Assembly: GCF_024703995.1 (NCBI RefSeq)
Contig: NZ_JAMXQV010000011.1
Coordinates: forward strand, 62,001-126,000
DNA length: 64,000 nucleotides
Direction: 5' to 3'
Origin: Amycolatopsis iheyensis
Lineage (GTDB): Bacteria; Actinomycetota; Actinomycetes; Mycobacteriales; Pseudonocardiaceae
In this document: in pieces, positions 26,360-33,266 of the stretch
Position numbering within the stretch: the first letter of the stretch is position 1
Layout: every line of letters begins with the position of its first letter
Notes under the pieces: generated by a model
What the model was told of the DNA's origin: nothing
Databases searched by the model: none
The model's input: only the letters and a program-made list of their open reading frames with translations
Position numbers and translations under genes: made by a program

Positions 26360-27638
26360 GGCGACGCGTCGCCGCGTCGGGCAGGCGGACGAGGTCGACG
26401 ATCTCCCGGTCGTGCGGCAGGGCCGCCAGCACGTCCGGGTCCTTGGTGCCGACGAGCAGGACGTCGGCGTGGTCCATGACTTCTTCGACGGACCCGGCGA
26501 GCAGCTGGCCGAGGTGCGGCAGGCGCCCCTCGATGTACTCGCGGTTGGCGCCCATCAGCCGCGAGAGGCTGACGTTGGCGTCGTAGATCTTGAGGTCGTA
26601 CCCCTTGCCGAGCAGCTTCTCGGCCAGCTCGACCAGCGGCGACTCGCGCAGGTCGTCGGTGCCCGGCTTGAACGAGAGGCCGAACAGGCCGACCTTGCGC
26701 TTGCCGGTGCGCGCGACCAGGTCGAACGCGCGCTGCAGGTGATCGGCGTTGGACGTGAGCACGTGCGACAGGATCGGCACGCTGACGTCGTTGCGGTGCG
26801 CGGCGTAGACCAGCCCGCGCAGGTCCTTCGGCAGGCACGAGCCGCCGAACGCGAAGCCGGGCTTGAGGTAGGCCGGGCTGATGTTGAGCTTGGTGTCGGC
26901 GAGGAAGACGTCGATCACCTGGTGCGAGTCGAGCCCGAGCGCGCGGCAGATCGAGCCGAGCTCGTTCGCGAAGCCGATTTTCAGGCCGTGGAAGGAGTTG
27001 TCGGCGTACTTGGTCATTTCCGCGACCGGGATCGGCACGCGGAACACCGGGCCGGGCAGCCCCTCGTACAGCCCGGCGACGGCGTCCCCGCTCGCGGTGT
27101 CGATCTCGCCGATGACGGTCTTCGGCGGGTCGAAGAAGTCGCGGACGCTGGTGCCCTCGCGCAGGAACTCGGGGTTCACCGCGACGCCGAAGTCGACGCC
27201 GGCCGTGCGGCCCGAGGACTTCTCCAGGATCGGGATCAGCAGGTCCAGGCAGGTGCCCGGCAGCATCGTGCTGCGGAAGACGACCGTGTGCCGTTCGCTC
27301 TTGTTCGCGATCGCCTCGCCGATCTCCTCGGCGACGCGCTCGAGGTAGACCGTCGAGAGGCTGCCGTTCGGCGCCGACGGCGTGCCGACGCAGACCAGCG
27401 AGATCTCGCTGTCGGCGACCGCTTCCGCGACGTCGGTCGTGGCTCTCAGCGCGCCGCTCGCGACGACTTCGGCGGTCAGCTCGCCGATCCGCTCCTCGAC
27501 CACCGGGGCCTTGCCCTGGGTGATGAGGTCGATCTTGACCGGGTTGACGTCCACGCCGACCACCCGGTGTCCCTGCCCCGCCAGGCACGCGGCGGAGACA
27601 CAACCGACGTAACCGAGTCCGAAGACACTGATCTTCAC
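26328..27638 (-). CDS. GDP-mannose 6-dehydrogenase-like nucleotide sugar dehydrogenase
   Basis: A 436-residue UDP-glucose/GDP-mannose dehydrogenase. Domains: NAD-binding (F-G-L-G-Y-V-G near residue 5), a central dimer helix, and C-terminal sugar-binding. The catalytic cysteine is in F-G-G-S-C-L-P-K-D near residue 260. V-F-R-S-T-M-L-P-G-T, G-V-D-F-G-V-A-V-N-P-E-F-L-R-E and L-G-L-S-F-K-P-G-T-D-D-L-R-E-S-P match the AlgD type (GDP-mannose to GDP-mannuronate) better than UDP-glucose enzymes. GTG at 27638 is chosen because GGAGG lies seven bases upstream; a TTG at 27644 would be too close to it. First gene of the minus arm. Confidence 0.82.
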   Translation of the reverse strand: MKISVFGLGYVGCVSAACLAGQGHRVVGVDVNPVKIDLITQGKAPVVEERIGELTAEVVASGALRATTDVAEAVADSEISLVCVGTPSAPNGSLSTVYLERVAEEIGEAIANKSERHTVVFRSTMLPGTCLDLLIPILEKSSGRTAGVDFGVAVNPEFLREGTSVRDFFDPPKTVIGEIDTASGDAVAGLYEGLPGPVFRVPIPVAEMTKYADNSFHGLKIGFANELGSICRALGLDSHQVIDVFLADTKLNISPAYLKPGFAFGGSCLPKDLRGLVYAAHRNDVSVPILSHVLTSNADHLQRAFDLVARTGKRKVGLFGLSFKPGTDDLRESPLVELAEKLLGKGYDLKIYDANVSLSRLMGANREYIEGRLPHLGQLLAGSVEEVMDHADVLLVGTKDPDVLAALPHDREIVDLVRLPDAATRRLEEGYAGLAW

Positions 27639-27822
27639 GCCCAAACCTCCGCTTTTCCGCGCGACCCTCAGGTTGGTCGGCGGGACCCCCTGGATCGTTA
27701 CCGCGAGGGCGGCGAACGGGGTAATGCGTGAGACGGCCGTCAGGCGTAACGGATTTCCCGTAAAAATCGGGTCTCGAATTGCATCTTGCAGTGGGTGATC
27801 AACGCGGTGGACGCGGTTTCGG

Positions 27823-28086
27823 TCAGCGGGTGCCGAGCAGGCGTTTCCGTTCCGGGGTGTAGTGCCACCACGGCCGCGGCGGCGCGCCGTCGGCTTGGTC
27901 GACGGCCGACATGAAGGTGTCGAGCACGCAGGGGTCGTGCCGGACGCCGTCGGTCTCGCAGAGGCGTTCGTACAGCTCGACGGCGTCCTGGCCGGCGAGC
28001 TGCCCGGGCTCCGTGATGCCGAGCCGGGCGAGGTCGCGGACCATCGCCGGGCCGATGTTCGCGAGTTTCAGCAGTTCCTTGCTCAT
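27823..28086 (-). CDS. Helix-hairpin-helix protein, Cdd1 (pathogenicity locus) family
   Basis: An 87-residue protein. L-A-N-I-G-P-A-M-V-R-D-L-A-R-L-G-I is a helix-hairpin-helix, followed by L-A-G-Q-D-A-V-E-L-Y-E-R-L-C and D-P-C-V-L-D-T-F as in Cdd1-like proteins, which end with a W-W-x-Y/W segment as here. HhH motifs bind DNA without sequence preference; the role of this family is unknown. ATG with an AGCAC/GGGGAC region upstream, so only a weak ribosome site. It stands alone between the dehydrogenase promoter region (27639-27822, where no clear element was seen) and the chitosanase. Confidence 0.8.
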   Translation of the reverse strand: MSKELLKLANIGPAMVRDLARLGITEPGQLAGQDAVELYERLCETDGVRHDPCVLDTFMSAVDQADGAPPRPWWHYTPERKRLLGTR

Positions 28087-28102
28087 GTCCCCAGCACAGC
28101 AG

Positions 28103-28138
28103 CCGGGGCCGACCCCGTCTTGAACGGATCGGCCCCGG
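28103..28138 (-). terminator. Hairpin after the chitosanase gene
   Basis: A 10-bp perfect stem (28103-28112 with 28129-28138, CCGGGGCCGA and its complement) with a 16-base loop, starting 11 bases after the stop of the gene at 28149. No T-run. Confidence 0.65.
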
Positions 28139-28148
28139 AATGCGTGGT

Positions 28149-28844
28149 TCAGTTGTTGTTCACGAAGGTCGTGGCGAGGCTCTGGCCCTTGCTCGTCGCG
28201 GCCGAGTGGTTCTCGATCGGCGAGACGGTCGAGTTCTTGAAGCAGATGTACGTCACACCGGAGTCGGTGCCGCCGTTGGACGGGTCGGGGTTGATGCCGA
28301 GGTCCTTCGCCGTGGCGTAGGAGGCTTCCCCGATGATCTGCGTCGGCCCGGTGTCGCCGATGACCGCGTATTCGACCTTGCCGTTGTAGATCACCGCGCA
28401 GGAGCCGCCGCCCTTCAGCTGCGACGAGCTGTACTTCCAGATGCTGCTGGAGCTCGGCACGACGATGTAGGGCAGCTTCGCGGCGTTGAGCGGCTTGCCG
28501 TCGGACTGGTGGAACGCCGTGTCGTCCTGGTAGCAGCAGTCGGTGTCTTCGTTGCACTGCGAGGAGCGCTGGCCGTCGCAGTCGATGTCCATGTCGGCTT
28601 TCCAGAACACGGCGCCGTTGGCGTCGCAGACGGCGACGGTCTTGGCCGAGACGTCTTCGTCGGTCTTGTACTTGCCGTTGGAGATCTGCTTGCAGCTGTT
28701 CGTCTTGGCGAGCAGCTGGGCCGCGGTCGGGGCGGCCGCGGTGGTGGCGGGCTGCGCGCTCGGGGCCGGCGCCGCTGACGCGAGAGCCGAGGGCATCACG
28801 GCCGCGGCGAGCGCCATGGTCGCGAGCAGGATCAGTTTCCGCAT
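28149..28844 (-). CDS. Secreted glycoside hydrolase family 75 chitosanase
   Basis: A 231-residue exported protein. Signal peptide: M-R-K-L, hydrophobic run, cleavage near A-S-A-A-P (residue 25), then an Ala/Pro/Thr linker. The catalytic domain shows D-M-D-I-D-C-D-G, V-V-P-S-S and G-D-T-G-P-T-Q-I-I-G-E-A-S. In GH75 enzymes an Asp and a Glu nine residues apart are catalytic, and here D and E in G-D-T-G-P...G-E are exactly nine apart. Several cysteines suggest disulphides outside the cell. Substrate: deacetylated chitin (chitosan). AAAGGGAG lies eight bases before the ATG, and a palindromic operator (28863-28879) lies just upstream. A polysaccharide deacetylase gene follows on its upstream side. 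Confidence 0.85.
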   Translation of the reverse strand: MRKLILLATMALAAAVMPSALASAAPAPSAQPATTAAAPTAAQLLAKTNSCKQISNGKYKTDEDVSAKTVAVCDANGAVFWKADMDIDCDGQRSSQCNEDTDCCYQDDTAFHQSDGKPLNAAKLPYIVVPSSSSIWKYSSSQLKGGGSCAVIYNGKVEYAVIGDTGPTQIIGEASYATAKDLGINPDPSNGGTDSGVTYICFKNSTVSPIENHSAATSKGQSLATTFVNNN

Positions 28845-28862
28845 TCCTGGTGCTCCCTTTAG

Positions 28863-28879
28863 TTAGGAAACTTTCCTTA
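28863..28879 (-). promoter_or_regulatory. Chitosanase-type operator palindrome
   Basis: TTAGGAAA-C-TTTCCTTA, a 17-base near-palindrome (seven of eight pairs match) 18 bases before the GH75 start. The same palindrome (TTAGGAAAGTTTCCTAA type) is known upstream of actinomycete chitosanase genes as the site of the CsnR repressor. The regulator itself is not in the window. The rest of 28845-29065 holds no other clear element. Confidence 0.65.
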
Positions 28880-29065
28880 CGGCGGCGAGGAACCAGGATG
28901 CACCCGCACGGTGGTCTGGACAAGACCCGGCGGTGCGGGAATTTCCCATCATCCGGGTCGGGTTGACGAAAAGGCTGCTCACCGCATGCGCTGCCGCACA
29001 ACGGGTTCGCGCCGTGTTCCGGTCGCCGGGACGCGGCTGGTCGCGCCGGATCCGGCGAACGTCAT

Positions 29066-29707
29066 CTAACGGACAGCGCGGCGGAACAGCCGGCCCGCCC
29101 ACCCCGACCGCCGGCGGCCGGTGACGAGCACGCCGTCGAGCCAGGCGTCGTCGAGGTCGTGGCGGAGCTCGGTGCGCGCCTGCAGCCAGCCGTCGCGCTG
29201 GGCCGCGCCGCCGTCGCTCGTGTAGACGCGGGTCGCGCCCGCCTGACGGAGCCTCGCGAGCACCTTGCGGTCGTACGCGCCGAAGGGCAGCGAGTACCGC
29301 CGCACCGGCCGGCCGCACAGGTCGCCCAGCAGCTTCGGGGCTTCGGTCAGCTCGCGGCGCGCGTGGCGGTCGTCGAGCCGCCGCCAGTCGCGGGGCTCCC
29401 AGCCGTGCGAGCCGATCTCCATGCCCGCGCGCACGAGCTCGCGCAGGGCGTCGCGGTCGAGGTAGCCGCGCTGGCCGAGGCGGCCGGCGAGCGGGAAGAA
29501 CTCCGCCGTCAGGCCGCGTTCGACCAGCCGCGGCAACGCGATCTCGACGTCGGACTCGTTGCCGTCGTCGAACGTGAGGTGGACGTCCGGGCGGTGTTCG
29601 ACGGCGTCGAGCACGCGCTCGAACTGGTCGACCGTCACCCAGCGCTCGTCCTCGCCCGGGTCGAGCTGGCGGCCCGGTCGTCCGACGCCGTGCACGGCGA
29701 GGTTCAC
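29066..29707 (-). CDS. Polysaccharide deacetylase (NodB-like) family protein
   Basis: A 213-residue carbohydrate esterase-4-like protein without a signal peptide. It begins V-N-L-A-V-H-G-V-G, has the metal/catalytic L-T-F-D-D-G-N-E-S near residue 50 and I-G-S-H-G-W near residue 100. The second His of the usual H-x3-H ligand pair is not present (S-H-G-W-E-P-R), which may change or abolish metal binding. Y-S-L-P-F-G-A-Y-D follows as in active members. GTG at 29707 has GGTGGGAG eight bases upstream; GTGs at 29713, 29716 and 29722 are in frame. Next to a chitosanase, a role on chitin-like polymers is plausible but the lack of a secretion signal argues for an intracellular substrate. Confidence 0.75.
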   Translation of the reverse strand: MNLAVHGVGRPGRQLDPGEDERWVTVDQFERVLDAVEHRPDVHLTFDDGNESDVEIALPRLVERGLTAEFFPLAGRLGQRGYLDRDALRELVRAGMEIGSHGWEPRDWRRLDDRHARRELTEAPKLLGDLCGRPVRRYSLPFGAYDRKVLARLRQAGATRVYTSDGGAAQRDGWLQARTELRHDLDDAWLDGVLVTGRRRSGWAGRLFRRAVR

Positions 29708-29804
29708 CGTCACCACTCCCACCGCCTGCCCACCGCGAGTAGTCGATTTGTTACTTCGATTAATCGCGGTGGCAAACGGGGGAGTTACAGGATTTTGCCG
29801 AGAA

Positions 29805-30641
29805 TTAGCCTTTCCGGATCTCCAGCGTGCAGCACTTCGGGCCGCCGCCGGCTTTCCGCAGCTCAGAGATGTCGACGTAGACCGGCTCGTAACCCCGCGC
29901 GGCGAGCAGTTCACCCAATCGAGTGGCCTCGACGGGCAGCACGACATTGCGGCCGTCGGACACGCCGTTGAGGCCGAAGCACTCCGCGTCTTCCTTCGTC
30001 GCGCGCACGGCGTCCGGGAAGAGCCGCTCCAGGACGCGGCGCGAGCCGGCCGAGAACGCCTCCGGGTAGTAGACGATCTGCGCCCGCGTGGTGTCGGTCG
30101 CCTCGGCGAGCACGAACAGCGCCGTGTCGAGGTGGTAGTAGCGCGGGTCGACCAGGTGCAGCGAGACGACCGGGACGCCGAGGACCTCCTGGGCTTCGGC
30201 GTGCGCGGCCGGGTCGGTGCGGAAGCCGGTGCCGGCCAGCAGCAGCGTGCCGGTCCAGGCGAAGTCGCCCTCGGCCTCGTTGATCCGCTCGGGCATGGTG
30301 ATGTCGCGGTAGCCGTGCTCGACGAACCAGCGCCGGAAGTGCTCGGCCTCGGCGGCGCGCTGCGGCGCGCGGAACCGCGAGCCGAGGACGCGGCCGTCGA
30401 CGACCGTGCCGGAGTTGGCGGCGAAGACCATGTCGGGCAGGCCGGGCTGGGGCTCGATCTCCTCGACGGTGTGGCCGAGGCGGCGGTAGGTGTCACGCAG
30501 CTCGGTCCACTGCGCGACGGCGACGTCGGCGCTGACCGGCTGGGTCGGGTCCATCCAGGGGTTGATCACGTAGTCCACCGCGAAGTGGCGCGGGGAGCAC
30601 ATGAGGTATCGACGGGTGGTCGGTACGCGCATCGCCTGCAT
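29805..30641 (-). CDS. ddaH: Dimethylargininase (N,N-dimethylarginine dimethylaminohydrolase)
   Basis: A 278-residue amidinotransferase-fold enzyme. Motifs: D-M-V-F-A-A-N-S-G near residue 75, E-G-D-F-A-W-T-G near 130, L-H-L-V-D-P-R-Y-Y-H-L-D-T near 175 and the C-terminal G-G-G-P-K-C-C-T-L-E containing the catalytic Cys. It hydrolyses methylated arginines to citrulline. It is divergent from an Lrp/AsnC regulator, as in mycobacteria (Rv2323c-Rv2324), but no ornithine aminotransferase gene follows here. Start is uncertain between ATGs at 30641 and 30632; neither has a ribosome site. Confidence 0.85.
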   Translation of the reverse strand: MQAMRVPTTRRYLMCSPRHFAVDYVINPWMDPTQPVSADVAVAQWTELRDTYRRLGHTVEEIEPQPGLPDMVFAANSGTVVDGRVLGSRFRAPQRAAEAEHFRRWFVEHGYRDITMPERINEAEGDFAWTGTLLLAGTGFRTDPAAHAEAQEVLGVPVVSLHLVDPRYYHLDTALFVLAEATDTTRAQIVYYPEAFSAGSRRVLERLFPDAVRATKEDAECFGLNGVSDGRNVVLPVEATRLGELLAARGYEPVYVDISELRKAGGGPKCCTLEIRKG

Positions 30642-30706
30642 GATTGCAGGGTAAGGGGCACCTAATATCGCAATCAATCGCTGTTCGCTGCGTGTATCTG
30701 TGCTAA

Positions 30707-31162
30707 GTGTTGCGTGTGAACACCATCGACCAGCGAATCGTTTCGTGTCTCGTGGCGAACGCACGTAGCAGCTACGCGGAGATCGGCAAGGTGGTCGGCC
30801 TGTCGGCGCCGGCGGTCAAGCGGCGCGTCGACCGGCTGCTGGAGACGGGCATCCTGCGGGGTTTCACGGCGGTGGTCGACCCGGAGGCGCTGGGCTGGGG
30901 CACGGAGGCGTTCGTCGAGGTCACCTGCCAGGGCAACATCACGCCGGCCCGCATCAGGGCCCGGCTGGAGCCACTGCCGGAGGTGGTGGCGGCGTACACG
31001 GTGTCGGGCGCGGCGGACGCGATCGTCCACCTGCGAGCGGCGGACATCCACCACCTGGAGACGGCGCTGGAGCGGCTGCGGGGGCTGGAGATCGTGGACC
31101 GGACGGTGTCGACGGTGGTGCTTTCGCGCCTGCTGGAGCGGCCGCCTACGCCGGAGAGCTGA
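30707..31162 (+). CDS. Lrp/AsnC-family transcriptional regulator
   Basis: A 151-residue regulator. The N-terminal winged helix has D-Q-R-I-V-S-C-L and S-Y-A-E-I-G-K-V-V-G-L-S-A-P-A-V-K-R-R-V; the C-terminal RAM domain has V-S-G-A-A-D-A-I-V-H-L. Such proteins bind an amino acid as effector. Placed head to head with the dimethylargininase gene, it most likely controls it with arginine or ornithine as signal (inference). Start GTG 30707 or GTG 30716. The 65-base divergent spacer is AT-richer than average (CTAATATCGCAATCAATCG) and must hold both promoters. Confidence 0.88.
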   Translation: MLRVNTIDQRIVSCLVANARSSYAEIGKVVGLSAPAVKRRVDRLLETGILRGFTAVVDPEALGWGTEAFVEVTCQGNITPARIRARLEPLPEVVAAYTVSGAADAIVHLRAADIHHLETALERLRGLEIVDRTVSTVVLSRLLERPPTPES

Positions 31163-31340
31163 GGCCTCCGGCCCCCGGTTTCCAGCTTATCGGCGGGGAC
31201 CGATAGTTCCCGGCTCGTGCGCGGGCTTGTGCACAGGCCGCGGCGCTTGTGGACAGGTCCACAGCCGGAGCCTGCGCGACCGTCGAACTGTCGGCCTCCG
31301 CCACTACGCTGGAAGACGGGGGCCGGAGGCGCGGCCCAGC

Positions 31341-31863
31341 TCAGTTCGCGAAGGCCCGCAGCACCAGCGGCGCCTCATCCGGATGCAGCCGCAGCTCCGC
31401 GCGGCCGGCCGCGCGTGGAACGTCAGCACCCGCCTCTCGACCTCGTGCATCGTCAGCTCGCGAGGGCCCGCAACTCGATCCGCCTGCCCCCCGCGTGAAA
31501 CGTCACCGCCTCCTCGTGCACGCCCCGCACGTCCAGCCCGCGAGCGCCCGCGGTGCCTCATCCAGGTGCTACCCCAGCTCGCTCCGGCCGGCCGCGCGTG
31601 GAACGTCAGCACCCGCCGATCGACCACCTGCATCGTCAGCTCGCGAGGGCCCGCAACTCGATCCGCCTAACCCCCGCATGAAACGTCACCGCCTCCTCGT
31701 GCACGCCCCGCACCTCCAGCCCGCGAACGCCCGCAGCGCCTCATCCGGATGCAACCCCAGCTCGCTCCGGCCGCCCGCGCGTGGAACAGCACGCCCGCCT
31801 GCATCGTCGACTCGCAAGCACCCGCAACTCGGTCCACCCACCGCGCGAAACGCACTGCCTCCT
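31341..31863 (-). repeat. Tandem decayed copies of the 3' end of the next gene
   Basis: Units start at 31341, 31453, 31532, 31636, 31715 and 31807, each with TCAG/TCCAG/TCGA in place of the gene's stop codon at 31864. Long units (about 92-112 bases) and short units (57-79 bases) alternate, giving a higher-order period of about 185-190. On the minus strand they repeat L-T-M-x-x-V-x-R-x-x-x-T-F-H and the following codons of the gene's tail, with frame changes. The long units keep GCAGCACCAGCGGCGCCTC-like text also found in the gene. The spacer 31163-31340 holds only an Lrp-gene tail region and no gene. Confidence 0.85.
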
Positions 31864-32229
31864 TCAGCTCGCAAGCGCCCGCAGCACCAGCGGCGCCTCG
31901 TCCGGGTGCAGCCGCAGCTCCGTTCCGCCGGCGCCGTGGAACGTCACCGCCTGCCGGTCGACCGCCTGCATCGTCAGCTGCCCCGGCTCGAACGCCACCG
32001 GCCCCCCGCCCGGCACCCGCCAGGTCGCCGGCCCCGCGCCCACCGCGATCCAGCCGCGTTGTTCCCGCCCCGAAGTCACCTCGAAAGACCGCAGCACGCA
32101 CGGCACCTCCACCCGCTCACCGCGTGCGAAAGCCGCGGCCCGGGCGCGGCGACGGCGGCCGCCGAACAGCTCCGACATGTCGATCATCGTCAGCAGGTTG
32201 CCGACCAGCACCACCAGCAGTTCCCCCAC
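31864..32229 (-). CDS. Small membrane protein of unknown function
   Basis: A 121-residue protein not recognised with certainty. One hydrophobic segment at the N-terminus (L-L-V-V-L-V-G-N-L-L) is followed by a basic stretch (G-R-R-R-R-A-R) and a beta-rich soluble part with V-P-C-V-L-R-S-F, G-W-I-A-V-G and T-W-R. This layout recalls DUF2550-type actinobacterial membrane proteins, but the match is weak. The GTG start is leaderless-looking: TATTAG lies six bases upstream. The 3' end is the parent of the repeat array at 31341-31863. Confidence 0.6.
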   Translation of the reverse strand: MGELLVVLVGNLLTMIDMSELFGGRRRRARAAAFARGERVEVPCVLRSFEVTSGREQRGWIAVGAGPATWRVPGGGPVAFEPGQLTMQAVDRQAVTFHGAGGTELRLHPDEAPLVLRALAS

Positions 32230-32251
32230 ACCCCACTAATACCCTGACCCG
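32230..32251. promoter_or_regulatory. Overlapping divergent -10 elements
   Basis: Only 22 bases separate the GTG of the minus gene and the ATG of the plus gene. TAATAC (32237-32242) ends nine bases before the plus ATG, and on the other strand TATTAG overlaps it and ends six bases before the GTG. Both fit leaderless promoters, common in actinomycetes. -35 boxes would have to lie inside the opposite genes. Confidence 0.4.
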
Positions 32252-33004
32252 ATGACCGACAGCATCGTCAGCGAGCACTCCGGCGGCATCGCCCTGCTGA
32301 CCGTCGACGCGCCCGGCAGCCGCAACGCGCTCACCCTCGACCTCTCCGCGCAGCTCGCCGCGGCCGTCGAAGCCGCGGAACAAGACCAGGACGTCCACGC
32401 CGTCGTCATCACCGGGACGCCGCCCGCCTTCTGCGCCGGCGCCGACCTCACCGCACTCGGCCAGGCCGACGAGACCGGCCTGCGCGCCATCTACGACGGC
32501 TTCCTAGCCGTCGCCCGCTGCACCCTGCCGACGATCGCCGCCGTGAACGGGGCTGCCGTCGGGGCCGGGCTGAACCTCGCCCTCGCCGCCGACGTGCGGC
32601 TCGCCGGGCCGCGCGCCAAGTTCGTCGCCCGCTTCCTCGAGCTCGGCCTGCACCCGGGCGGCGGGATGACGTGGATGACGCAGCGGCTGGCCGGCCCGCA
32701 GCAGGCCGCCGCGATGACGTTGTTCGGACAGCCGCTCGACGCCGAGGCCGCGGTGCGCGCCGGGCTCGCGCTGCGCGTGGCCGATGACGTCGTGGCCGCG
32801 TCCCGTGAGCTCGCGGCCCCCGCCGTCGCCGCCCCGCGGGAGGCCTTGATCGCCACCAAGCGCAGCCTCCGGACGACCGCCTCGCTGGCTTCGCACGCCG
32901 ACGCGGTGGACGTCGAAATCGAGCCGCAGCTGGCGTCGCTGGCCTCCCCGGAGTTCGCCGAACGGCTCGAAGCGATGCGGGCGCGGATCCGTTCCCGCGG
33001 CTGA
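32252..33004 (+). CDS. Enoyl-CoA hydratase/isomerase family protein
   Basis: A 250-residue crotonase-fold protein. A-F-C-A-G-A-D-L near residue 62 and N-G-A-A-V-G-A-G-L-N-L near residue 100 form the two oxyanion-hole segments. The second catalytic Glu of hydratases is expected near residue 130, where L-E-L-G-L-H-P-G-G-G-M is seen, so a Glu precedes the His. Acts on CoA thioesters in the cytoplasm; the chain is unknown. Leaderless start judged from the TAATAC element. It is followed by a 262-base spacer before korA. Confidence 0.85.
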   Translation: MTDSIVSEHSGGIALLTVDAPGSRNALTLDLSAQLAAAVEAAEQDQDVHAVVITGTPPAFCAGADLTALGQADETGLRAIYDGFLAVARCTLPTIAAVNGAAVGAGLNLALAADVRLAGPRAKFVARFLELGLHPGGGMTWMTQRLAGPQQAAAMTLFGQPLDAEAAVRAGLALRVADDVVAASRELAAPAVAAPREALIATKRSLRTTASLASHADAVDVEIEPQLASLASPEFAERLEAMRARIRSRG

Positions 33005-33060
33005 TCCCAGCAGGTGGACACCCCCGGCCAGAGACGCGTATCACAGCGTGGGCGGGTAGA

Positions 33061-33079
33061 TAACCGTTACCATCGGTTA
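33061..33079. promoter_or_regulatory. Inverted repeat upstream of korA
   Basis: TAACCG-ttaccat-CGGTTA, six-base arms with a seven-base spacer, about 190 bases before the korA start. It could be an operator; no known factor is implied. Nothing else stands out in 33005-33266 except the ribosome-site region GGGAGAGAGGG before the ATG. Confidence 0.25.
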
Positions 33080-33266
33080 CAGGTATTTGTCGGACCAGCA
33101 CAGAGGCCGGCAGCGCAGCAATGAGGTCGTCCGACTGTCAGGACGTGCGGGACCATCGCGGTCGAGCGCGAGCTAACCTCGTGGTAGCGCCCGGTGATCC
33201 GCCTGCCACGAGACCGGCCAGGCGACCGAAGGCCGCAAACGTCGGGAGAGAGGGAATCCCTGACCC

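Noticed and set aside
31163..31340. A small gene between the Lrp regulator and the repeat array
   Set aside because: No frame has a ribosome site or family-like sequence; composition matches spacer.
31249..32247. A 332-residue plus-strand protein across the second array
   Set aside because: It is antisense to the small membrane-protein gene and its text changes frame relation with every unit; no ribosome site or family.
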